Shown piece by piece: positions 45,483-52,691 of a stretch of 64,000 nucleotides of DNA. The position numbers and the translations under genes are program-made. The stretch spans positions 186,001-250,000 of the forward strand of contig NZ_AXBA01000001.1 in the NCBI RefSeq assembly GCF_000473085.1. The letters are read 5' to 3'. This stretch comes from Azorhizobium doebereinerae UFLA1-100 (GTDB taxonomy: Bacteria; Pseudomonadota; Alphaproteobacteria; Rhizobiales; Xanthobacteraceae). The stretch's first letter is position 1. Each line of letters begins with the position of its first letter. The notes below the pieces were generated by a model that was not told the origin of the DNA, searched no databases, and saw only the letters and a list, made by a program, of their open reading frames with translations.

Positions 45483-48400
45483 TCACGCCACACGCCGAAG
45501 CGAAAATGAGGTGCCGTCCGCGGAGGCTACCTGCCCCATTCGGAACATGGCTAAGAGCACGTCGGCCACGGCCGCTCGTACCTTCGGCGCAGGCTTGAAG
45601 GTGGCGGCAATGGCGGCGGCGTCCAGGGGGCCTGTGGCCTGCATCAGCACGCCCATGACGGCGATGGTCTGCTCTCGGTCGGTCTTGGGAAAGGCGGGGC
45701 GGCCGCCGGCCACCGGCTCGGGGGCATCGTCGCCGAGATCGGCTTCCAATTGCTTGGCCTTCTCCTTCTCGGAGCCGAAGCGGGGGATCTGGTAGTCCGG
45801 CCGCAGCCAGCGCACCAGGCCGCGCTTTTCCTCCGCCGCCCGTGCCTTGTTGAGGGCGACGAGGCGGGCGAGCACCTCCTCATCGGGCAGATCGGCGGGC
45901 CAGCCATAGGCCTCGGCCACCGCGGCATCGATCTTCTCGTGCAGTTCCTTCAGGATCAGCACCAGCCCGTCATCGAAGATGCGGCGGGCCTTGGGGTCGA
46001 GATCGGCGGGCGCGACGCCGGATTTCAGAAGCTCCAGCACATTATAGAGGCCGGTGAGGGTGAGATTCTCATGGGCCGCCAGCACCCGCTTGCGGTGGGC
46101 GTCCAATTCTTCGGCGAGGTCGCCGATGACCGCCTTCTGCGCCTCAGTGGCGGCTGGGAAGGGGAAGGGATCGAAACACACCGACTTAGAATATCGCGGA
46201 CGGTCCTCCAATGTCCCACCCTGAGCGAGAGCCCAAATGACATGATGTTGCGCTGAAAGAACCCCCAAGAAATAGGATCGAAATTCAGCGATTGCGACAA
46301 TCATATTATCGGGAATGATATCTGCATTCAGAAACTGGAAAACACGATGCTTGGTCGTCTCGACTGTCGCAATATAACGGGGCAGTCCTGATAGCGCTGG
46401 GCGCAAATTCTGGCGTGGCTTCCCAAAAACCCACCATTGGGCCAAGTACGCTTCTGCATCTTTTGTCGGTGAGCGCTGGAATTGGGCATCCCGCTCCGGC
46501 TTCACCGTCCGCAGGAGATATTGATAGACTTCCGGGTAGCGCGCCCGCACCTCGTCGGCCTCCAGGCCGAACAGGTCGATGACCATCACCCCGCGCGCCC
46601 GCGCCGCCAGATCGCGGCCGTTGCGATAGGCGCGAATGTGCCGCTCAAGTCCTGGCCGGCGCCCCAGCCCCAGTTCGGCAGCCTGCTCCGGCGTGACGAT
46701 GAAACCTGAGCCGTGCAGTTTCACGCCGGGCGACGACAGCCCTTCATTGGCCAGCAGCGGCACCGCCGTGGTCACATCCACCCCCACCGTCAGGTCCGAA
46801 TGGATCTTGCCCATCCGCTCCTGAAACCCGATCACCGGCGCGTCGGTGTCGATGCCCTCCTCGCTGGTCACGTCCCGCAGTAGGCCGTCGCGGGCGCCAT
46901 TCGCGGCCACCGTCATGGCGATGCGCACCGCCGCGCTGTCGCGGGCTGCCTTGGTCCAGGAATGGTCGGGAATGGCCATCACCAGCGACAGCGGCTTCTT
47001 GGCGTTGAGATAGCGCTCCATCACCCGGCGCTGGAACACCTGGCTGATGGAATTGGTGGTGACGAAGCCGAAGCGACGCAGCACCGTGCCCTTGCGCAGC
47101 AGCAGATCGGCGGCGCGATCCCACCAATACATGACGAAATCCGCGCTCTCATTCATGTGCGGATGCGCCGCCCACAGCGCCTCGGTGCGGGCATCCCCGA
47201 GCCGCGCCCGCAGATCCTTGCCGCCGATGAACGGCGGATTGCCGACGATGAATTCCGCCTTCGGCCACTCCGGCAGGCGCGCATTGGGATAGGCCTCGGC
47301 GCCGTCCACGAACTGGGGCACCGGGTAGCCGTCCCAGGTCAGCACCGCATCGCGGGCCTGGATGTTCTTGAAGGCGCGCAGGATCGGCTCGCTGGGCTGG
47401 CCGCCACGGGTGCGCACATGCCATTGCAAATGGCCGATCCATAGCACCAGTTCGGCGATTGCCGCCGCGCGCGGGTTCAGCTCCATGCCCAGGAACTGGT
47501 GCGGGTCCACGGAATGGCCCTCCAGGCCCACCAGCGCCTCCTGGCCGCCGAGATCGGCCAGCGCTTCCAGCACCTCGCCTTCCAGGCGCTTCATCAGCTC
47601 CAGCGCCACATAGAGGAAGTTGCCGGTGCCGCAGGCGGGATCGAGCACCCGCGTCTCGCACAATTTGTCGTGGAACGCCTTCACGGTGGCGGCGGCATCC
47701 TTGCCCCGCCCGGCGGTCTTCTGCCGCTCGGCGGTGGAGAGCACCTGCGCCCAATCGGAGCGCAGCGGATCGAGGATGGTGGCGATGACGAGGCGCTCCA
47801 CCGTGTCCAGCGCCTGCTCCAGCAGGGTGCCGAAGATGGCCGGCTCGACATCGCGCCAATCAAACTCCGCCGCCGCCCGCAATTCGCCGATGGCCGCCTT
47901 GTCCAAAGGCAAGGCGCGGCGGTTCTTGAAGAATTCGCCATTGAAGCGGCGCACCTTCTGCTGGAGCGCGGCGGTGAAGCCGCCCTCGTCCATGGCCCGC
48001 CACAGATCCTCCAGCATGCCGGGGAAGATGGCGGGCTTGGCCTCGCAATCGCGCAGCAGGGTCTTGAAGCTGTTGGGCGGCAGCAGGTCCACATCCTCGG
48101 CGAACATGGTGAACAGCAGGCGCATGAGGAACATGGCCACACCCTCGGCGGGCTGGCCCGCCTCCTCCAGGGCTTTCGAGACCTTGGCGAGACGCTCGGC
48201 AATCTCCCGCGTCACCCGCGCCGCGTGGCGGGAGGGGTCGAGCGCCATGGGCGCGGTCCAGATGGCCGCGAGGCGGGCGCGCACATCCGGATCGCGCAGA
48301 TCCTCCAGATAGATGCGGAAGGAGTTGCGATCTGGGAACTGGTCATAGGCCTTCCCGTCGCGGCGGAAGTTGGCATAGACCTCGATGCAGTGGCCCACGT

Positions 48401-48842
48401 CGCACACCAGCACGAAGGGCGGCGGCTCATGGGCGGCCGGCAGCAGGCGCACATAGTCTTCCGCCTGGCGGCGGGCATTCATCATCAGCACGTCCCAGGC
48501 CCGGTCGGCGCCGCGCCGGCCACGGGTCTTGGATGCGCTCTCGGTGGGGGCGTCCGCCAGTTTCTTGGCGCCGGAAAAGCGCGACTGCTTGGCCTCCAGG
48601 ATGAAGCAGTCGCGCTTGTAGAGATCGATGCGCTTGGATGAGACGGTGCCGTCGCGAGCGGTCTCCTTCACCGCCCGCTCGAACACATAGTCGTTCGATT
48701 CGGTGGAGGCATTGGCCGGGTCCGGTCGCGGCAGGTCCAGCACCGCGCACAGTTCCGGCAGGAACAGCGCGTAGTTCGCCCGCTCCTGCCCGCCTTCACG
48801 CCCCTGCCAGCGCGCGATGAACGCATCGACTGCCGCACTCAT
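45483..48842 (-). CDS. MmeI-like (type IIL) fused restriction endonuclease-DNA methyltransferase
   Basis: About 1,119 residues from ATG 48842 (GGGAG upstream). The N-terminal endonuclease domain has Asp73, then nine residues, then Glu83-Ala-Lys85 (RIDLYKRDCFILEAK): the D-X9-ExK site known in MmeI. A helical spacer (about 200-345) leads to the adenine-methyltransferase with motif I DPACGTGNF (401-409) and motif IV NPPF (535-538). A target-recognition domain and C-terminal helices follow. One chain would both cut and protect DNA. Odd: where related enzymes have a roughly 18-residue piece with the motif X GAHYTP just before VERLVIATIL, this protein passes from LEQALD straight to TVERLV (about 343-350), so AdoMet binding may be impaired. 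It stands alone, without BREX or DISARM partner genes. Confidence 0.8.
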   Translation of the reverse strand: MSAAVDAFIARWQGREGGQERANYALFLPELCAVLDLPRPDPANASTESNDYVFERAVKETARDGTVSSKRIDLYKRDCFILEAKQSRFSGAKKLADAPTESASKTRGRRGADRAWDVLMMNARRQAEDYVRLLPAAHEPPPFVLVCDVGHCIEVYANFRRDGKAYDQFPDRNSFRIYLEDLRDPDVRARLAAIWTAPMALDPSRHAARVTREIAERLAKVSKALEEAGQPAEGVAMFLMRLLFTMFAEDVDLLPPNSFKTLLRDCEAKPAIFPGMLEDLWRAMDEGGFTAALQQKVRRFNGEFFKNRRALPLDKAAIGELRAAAEFDWRDVEPAIFGTLLEQALDTVERLVIATILDPLRSDWAQVLSTAERQKTAGRGKDAAATVKAFHDKLCETRVLDPACGTGNFLYVALELMKRLEGEVLEALADLGGQEALVGLEGHSVDPHQFLGMELNPRAAAIAELVLWIGHLQWHVRTRGGQPSEPILRAFKNIQARDAVLTWDGYPVPQFVDGAEAYPNARLPEWPKAEFIVGNPPFIGGKDLRARLGDARTEALWAAHPHMNESADFVMYWWDRAADLLLRKGTVLRRFGFVTTNSISQVFQRRVMERYLNAKKPLSLVMAIPDHSWTKAARDSAAVRIAMTVAANGARDGLLRDVTSEEGIDTDAPVIGFQERMGKIHSDLTVGVDVTTAVPLLANEGLSSPGVKLHGSGFIVTPEQAAELGLGRRPGLERHIRAYRNGRDLAARARGVMVIDLFGLEADEVRARYPEVYQYLLRTVKPERDAQFQRSPTKDAEAYLAQWWVFGKPRQNLRPALSGLPRYIATVETTKHRVFQFLNADIIPDNMIVAIAEFRSYFLGVLSAQHHVIWALAQGGTLEDRPRYSKSVCFDPFPFPAATEAQKAVIGDLAEELDAHRKRVLAAHENLTLTGLYNVLELLKSGVAPADLDPKARRIFDDGLVLILKELHEKIDAAVAEAYGWPADLPDEEVLARLVALNKARAAEEKRGLVRWLRPDYQIPRFGSEKEKAKQLEADLGDDAPEPVAGGRPAFPKTDREQTIAVMGVLMQATGPLDAAAIAATFKPAPKVRAAVADVLLAMFRMGQVASADGTSFSLRRVA

Positions 48843-48917
48843 GCCCGACTCCCCCAGCGGCCGTGACAGTAGGGGAAGTCGCCGGCGAACGGCAAATCGG
48901 TGCCCGTGAGAGGCAGG

Positions 48918-49072
48918 TGTCCCCGGGACAATCCCATGGTCGGCCAAAAGGACCGCTCTCCAACGGCTTGTCGCTATCCCGCCGGCGATCGACCGTAGGT
49001 GAGCCAGGCATGACCGATATCCGCGCACTCCGTGCGCTCCATCGGTCACCTGGCCAGGGGGCTTCCGCCCCC
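48918..49072. other. Candidate origin of transfer (oriT) upstream of the mobilization genes
   Basis: The 256-bp divergent spacer holds a cluster of inverted repeats. TGTCCC-C-GGGACA is at 48918-48930. A two-tier hairpin TGACCGAT...ATCGGTCA enclosing GCGCAC-TCC-GTGCGC is at 49011-49048. GGGGGC-TTCC-GCCCCC is at 49057-49072. The sequence TATCCCGC (48975-48982) differs by one base from the IncP-type nick core TATCCTGC. Position directly before mobC and the relaxase fits oriT; the nick assignment is a guess. Confidence 0.45.
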
Positions 49073-49098
49073 GTGCACCCCCGCAGCAGGAGACGACC

Positions 49099-49362
49099 AT
49101 GCGTGACCAGATCAAAGCCAGGCTTGAGGAGATTATGGCGGGCGAGGCGGCGCCAGACAGGATGGTCGGCTCGACGACCGTGCGCATCGCCGTCGGCCTC
49201 ATCTTGGACGAGCTCGATGCGACGAATCCGACGATGGCTTTGACCCCCGCGGAGGCTCTTCTCTGGCTCGACGACGTGCAGCGTCGCGCCATTACGGAGT
49301 TCCGCGAATACGGCCCACGCTGGGCTCAAATGAAGCGCGCGGCCCAGGCTCAGAGGGCCTGA
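49099..49362 (+). CDS. Small conserved-looking protein upstream of mobC
   Basis: An 87-residue protein with a good AGGAG before ATG 49099. It is mostly helical and mildly acidic in the middle (TVRIAVGLILDELDATNPTMALTPAEALLWLDDVQRRA). I do not recognise a family. Its stop overlaps the mobC ATG (TGATG at 49360-49364), so it is the first gene of the mob operon and may be a relaxosome accessory or regulator. Confidence 0.6.
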   Translation: MRDQIKARLEEIMAGEAAPDRMVGSTTVRIAVGLILDELDATNPTMALTPAEALLWLDDVQRRAITEFREYGPRWAQMKRAAQAQRA

Positions 49363-49769
49363 TGAGACGGCGCGGCAGCGAGACCCGAGCGATGTCCGGC
49401 CAAGTGCTCGTGCGCCTGTCGCCGGCGCTCGCCGCTGCCGTGTCCGCCGCAGCCCTGTCGGCCGACCTCTCGGCCGGGGCGTGGCTCCGCCACCTCGCCG
49501 CTGAGGGCGTGGGACAGCCTGATCAAGCCCGGCCGACGAAGCCTGTCGATGCGGCGCCCGATCCGCTGGTCGCGGAGCTTGGGCTCGTCGCTAGGAACGT
49601 CGGCCGCATGAATGGCGCCTTGGTCCAGCTCGCGAAGACCATGCGCGAGACGCTGCACCCAGACCACGCGGCCTCCGAGCAGGTGCTCGCACGCCTGCGG
49701 GCCGCGCAGCGCGAGCTCATCGATCTCGTTCAGGAGGTGCGCCGTGATCGCGGGCGCCACGAGGGGTAA
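49362..49769 (+). CDS. mobC: MobC-like plasmid mobilization relaxosome protein
   Basis: A 135-residue protein with an N-terminal ribbon-helix-helix-like part (GQVLVRLSPALAAAVSAAALSADLSAGAWLRHLAAEG) and the C-terminal MobC motif region LVAELGLVARNVGRMNGALVQLAKTMRE. MobC proteins bind oriT and help strand opening for the relaxase. Translation start overlaps the previous stop; MSGQVL (49392) is an alternative start. The 3' end overlaps the relaxase start by 26 bp. Confidence 0.8.
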   Translation: MRRRGSETRAMSGQVLVRLSPALAAAVSAAALSADLSAGAWLRHLAAEGVGQPDQARPTKPVDAAPDPLVAELGLVARNVGRMNGALVQLAKTMRETLHPDHAASEQVLARLRAAQRELIDLVQEVRRDRGRHEG

Positions 49770-52104
49770 GGGCGGCAACGCGCTCGCCCGGCATCTGACG
49801 TCACGGGCGAAGGGGCAGCGGTCGGAGCTCATCGATGTGCGCCACCTCGGCGCGACGACGACGGCCGAGGCGCTGGACAGCCTCGTCGCCGGCTCGGCGC
49901 ATGGGCGGACGGACCGCCCGGTGCACCATCTGCACGTCGATCCCCCACATGGCTGGGATCGCGCCAAGATCCGCGACGCCTTCCTTCACCGATACGAGGA
50001 GGAATTCGGCCTGACGGCCCTGCCACGTTTCATCCAGGAGCATGAGAAAGAGGGCCGCGTGCACTGGCATGTGGTCTACAGCCTCGTCCGGGACGACGGC
50101 CGATGCGTGAGCCTGTCCCATGACATGGCACGGCGCGAAAAGGTCTGCCGGATCACCGAGTTTGAGACCGGCATGCCCCTCGTGAAGGGGGCGCACACGA
50201 AGGCCGTCGTCGCCGCCCTGGTGCGTGACGGGCGCGAGGACGTCGCTCGCTCGATCATCCGAGCTGGTCACCTTCGGGGGCCTCGTGCCGTCGCTGTAAC
50301 GCCCATGCAGCGGCATCAGGCGGATCGGACGGCCATGGACCCCAAGACGGTCCAGACGGCGGCCTTGGCGGCTTGGAAGGCGTCGGACAGCGGCGCGGCC
50401 ATGGAAGCCGCCCTCGCCGCCGCCGATCTGCGTCTCGCCGCCGGCGACAAAGGCCCCGTACTCGTCGATCGCGCCGGCGGAGCTCACTCCCTGGTGCGGA
50501 TCCTCGGAGCGGCCTCCCGCGCCGCCGGGGATCGAATCCCTGCCGCCGTGGTGAAGGCCCGCGTCGGTGGGCTTCACCTGCCCGTCCTTCAGGGGGTTCA
50601 GCATGCCCTCGCAGACACCCGCCGCCACCCCGTCGAAGCCCCAGCAGAAGGCCCACCCAGCCGAAGCGATCCTGCGCGAGGCGCAGGGAGCGCACGCAGT
50701 CAGCCGAAGCCTTCTGCCGCTTCTGAACCTCCTCCAGGAGCCAGAGGCCTCCGGGAGCCTCAACGAGATCAAGGCGCTTCTGAAAGCCATCGTCATGATC
50801 TTAGGTCAGCAGTCAGAGATGCTGCGCGAGATCAAGGCCAGCGTTCCCGTTGGACCGAATCCGATCGGGCAGCGGTAGCCGCTTTGGGTCGGATCAATGT
50901 GACCGGCATCCGCGGTGATGCCGAGGCCATTCGGCTGCGCCCGATGCGCCGTGCTGTCCGCGAACATGCCGCCGCACTGGCCCTGTCCCGGATCGACATC
51001 GGGACCCTGGCTGGCGACGCCCAGCGGATTCTCGTACCGGCTACCGCCGGCAGCATTTTCCCACATCCTGAATCTCAGCCACAAAAGGATTCAACGATGG
51101 CAGTCAAGGGGTTCGGGTCGATCGGCCGCAGGCAGGATTACAAGACAAGGTTGCTCGAGGGAGCGGTCCCCGATTTCGACGCGAGCGCATGGGTTGATGA
51201 TCTGCATCTGGTGAAGGCTGGCGGCCCCTCAACGCCGACCCGCATCCTCATGTGCGATCGCGGCTGGGTGGAGATCGATCGGAAGTCAGGCATCGTCAGA
51301 ACCTGGGGGCCAATCGGTCGGGCTGAGCCGTTGGCGAAAGCACTGGCTGCCGCTGGCGGCTGGGACATTGAGCGCCTCGTACCGTCTGGCGAGGCCCGCC
51401 GGGTTGGTGTCACAACGCCACGCCCGACCTTCGTTTCACCGCACGTGACGGAAAGTCTGATCACTTGGTGGCGCGAACGCGGATACGATGCGACACCGAC
51501 ACCCGATGGCGCATGGGTCGACGCTGGAGGTGCTCATCTCCACGACACTGGCGACCATGTCGAACTCCACGGCCGCCTGACGTCTGAAGCGGCCCGCGCC
51601 CTCGTGCTCAAGGCCCTCGAAGCCTGGGACGGTGGCGCCGAGCTTTCGGGTCCTTGGAGCCAAGTTGACCAGGATACCCTATGGCTGGAGGCTCAGCGAA
51701 CTGGTGTTGAGTTGCACCGATGCCAGCCTTCGGACGCGGCATGTCGCGCATGGGAGGCTGAGGTCCAAAAGGCTCAGCAGCACGAGACCACTGTCGGACT
51801 TGTTAGTACCAGCAGCCGGGAAGCGGAGACCTTACGCTCCGCCGCCGCAGGAGACATCGCAGCGCTCGGAAGGCTGAACCCAGGACTAAGGGCATTCGTG
51901 GGCTCATACCTTGACGATGACCAGCGCGCGGAACTCGCCGAAGCCGAACCGGTAGACCTCATCCCAGAACTTCGCCGCTTTCGCTCGCTTGGTGCCGAGG
52001 AACTCAAGATGCGACGCCGCCAGTGCGATCCCGAGCAGGTTTCCCAAGCCGCGGAGGACAAGCCGGAAGGGGACGATCCCGGCAGCCCCAATCTGGCGAT
52101 GTGA
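49744..52104 (+). CDS. Relaxase/mobilization nuclease with C-terminal LPD7-like repeats
   Basis: About 786 residues from GTG 49744 (MIAGATRGKGGNALARHL), a start inside mobC as usual for such pairs; the frame is open from 49612. The N-terminal nuclease has VHHLHVDPPHGWD and the histidine cluster HEKEGRVHWHVVYS (about residue 100), the metal-binding motif III of Mob-type relaxases. Pro/Arg-rich linkers follow (about 280-420). The C-terminal part has two repeats resembling polyvalent-protein LPD7 domains (LAKALAAAGGWDIERL..., LVLKALEAWDGGAELSG...LEAQRTGVELHRCQP). An in-frame ATG at 51097 with AAAGGA 8 bases upstream could yield the C-terminal part separately. Confidence 0.8.
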   Translation: MIAGATRGKGGNALARHLTSRAKGQRSELIDVRHLGATTTAEALDSLVAGSAHGRTDRPVHHLHVDPPHGWDRAKIRDAFLHRYEEEFGLTALPRFIQEHEKEGRVHWHVVYSLVRDDGRCVSLSHDMARREKVCRITEFETGMPLVKGAHTKAVVAALVRDGREDVARSIIRAGHLRGPRAVAVTPMQRHQADRTAMDPKTVQTAALAAWKASDSGAAMEAALAAADLRLAAGDKGPVLVDRAGGAHSLVRILGAASRAAGDRIPAAVVKARVGGLHLPVLQGVQHALADTRRHPVEAPAEGPPSRSDPARGAGSARSQPKPSAASEPPPGARGLREPQRDQGASESHRHDLRSAVRDAARDQGQRSRWTESDRAAVAALGRINVTGIRGDAEAIRLRPMRRAVREHAAALALSRIDIGTLAGDAQRILVPATAGSIFPHPESQPQKDSTMAVKGFGSIGRRQDYKTRLLEGAVPDFDASAWVDDLHLVKAGGPSTPTRILMCDRGWVEIDRKSGIVRTWGPIGRAEPLAKALAAAGGWDIERLVPSGEARRVGVTTPRPTFVSPHVTESLITWWRERGYDATPTPDGAWVDAGGAHLHDTGDHVELHGRLTSEAARALVLKALEAWDGGAELSGPWSQVDQDTLWLEAQRTGVELHRCQPSDAACRAWEAEVQKAQQHETTVGLVSTSSREAETLRSAAAGDIAALGRLNPGLRAFVGSYLDDDQRAELAEAEPVDLIPELRRFRSLGAEELKMRRRQCDPEQVSQAAEDKPEGDDPGSPNLAM
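50603..50878 (+). CDS. Nested MobB-like small protein inside the relaxase gene
   Basis: A 91-residue frame entirely inside the relaxase gene, in another reading frame. ATG 50603 has a strong AGGGGG 8 bases upstream. The product looks like a real protein, with heptad-like hydrophobics (SLLPLLNLLQEPEASGSLNEIKALLKAIVMILGQQSEML), whereas the relaxase frame over the same DNA is low-complexity (Pro/Arg/Ser/Ala). In the IncQ plasmid RSF1010, mobB lies inside mobA in the same way. Homology to MobB itself was not shown; the name rests on position and character. Confidence 0.55.
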   Translation: MPSQTPAATPSKPQQKAHPAEAILREAQGAHAVSRSLLPLLNLLQEPEASGSLNEIKALLKAIVMILGQQSEMLREIKASVPVGPNPIGQR

Positions 52105-52106
52105 CG

Positions 52107-52550
52107 ATGCGCGATCGCGATGCATCCCGTCTTCGTCGATACGTCATCCGGCGGGCCACTGGTGATGCCCATCACGAATATGTCCGTTACGATGGTGACC
52201 TTGGCGGCGGGCTACTGTGCGACGAACGAACAGCCAGAAGTCATGATCAATGGCGGCGCATTCGGCTTCCAGGACAGCCGTGGTGCCCGGCCTTGGGGCG
52301 AGACGTCACGATCGCTGGGGACACGGCGCTCCAGGCATTCTTCGAAACGGCTTTCGCCGATGGATGGCGTCGCCTCGAGATTGAAGTTCGTCGATACCCA
52401 GCACGCTGCCTGCGGGAATGGCACGAGAAGGGACAGCGTCTAATTCAGGCGGCACAGGCGGCAGCCGAAGGACGACGCCTGCCGGGCAAGCTTACGGGAT
52501 GGCCTTCTAGGCGTGGCACCGGCGCCCGCTCCTTGCTACCCCTGCGCTGA
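52107..52550 (+). CDS. Hypothetical island protein downstream of the relaxase
   Basis: About 147 residues from ATG 52107, two bases after the relaxase stop. It is basic and Trp/Arg-rich (SRLRRYVIRRATGDAHHEYVRYDGD, TALQAFFETAFADGWRRLEIEVRRYPARCLREWHEKG). No family is recognised. The close spacing suggests it is the last gene of the mob operon; it may be a small accessory factor. The C-terminal 25 residues are low-complexity. Confidence 0.5.
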   Translation: MRDRDASRLRRYVIRRATGDAHHEYVRYDGDLGGGLLCDERTARSHDQWRRIRLPGQPWCPALGRDVTIAGDTALQAFFETAFADGWRRLEIEVRRYPARCLREWHEKGQRLIQAAQAAAEGRRLPGKLTGWPSRRGTGARSLLPLR

Positions 52551-52691
52551 ACGCACCAATTCGCGATGAAGGAACATTCACGCGTAGTCAAAAGATGCGC
52601 AGAATTGGCTCGCACAGGAGCATCGGCACATGGCGATCAGAGAATAAGTGCTGTGGAGCGCTGTCCCCAACACCCCCACCCGCCAGGGTTT

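Noticed and set aside
45483-48842. PglX of BREX or DrmM of DISARM
   Set aside because: No brx/pgl or drm partner genes are present, and the N-terminal D-X9-ExK site points to a stand-alone MmeI-like enzyme.
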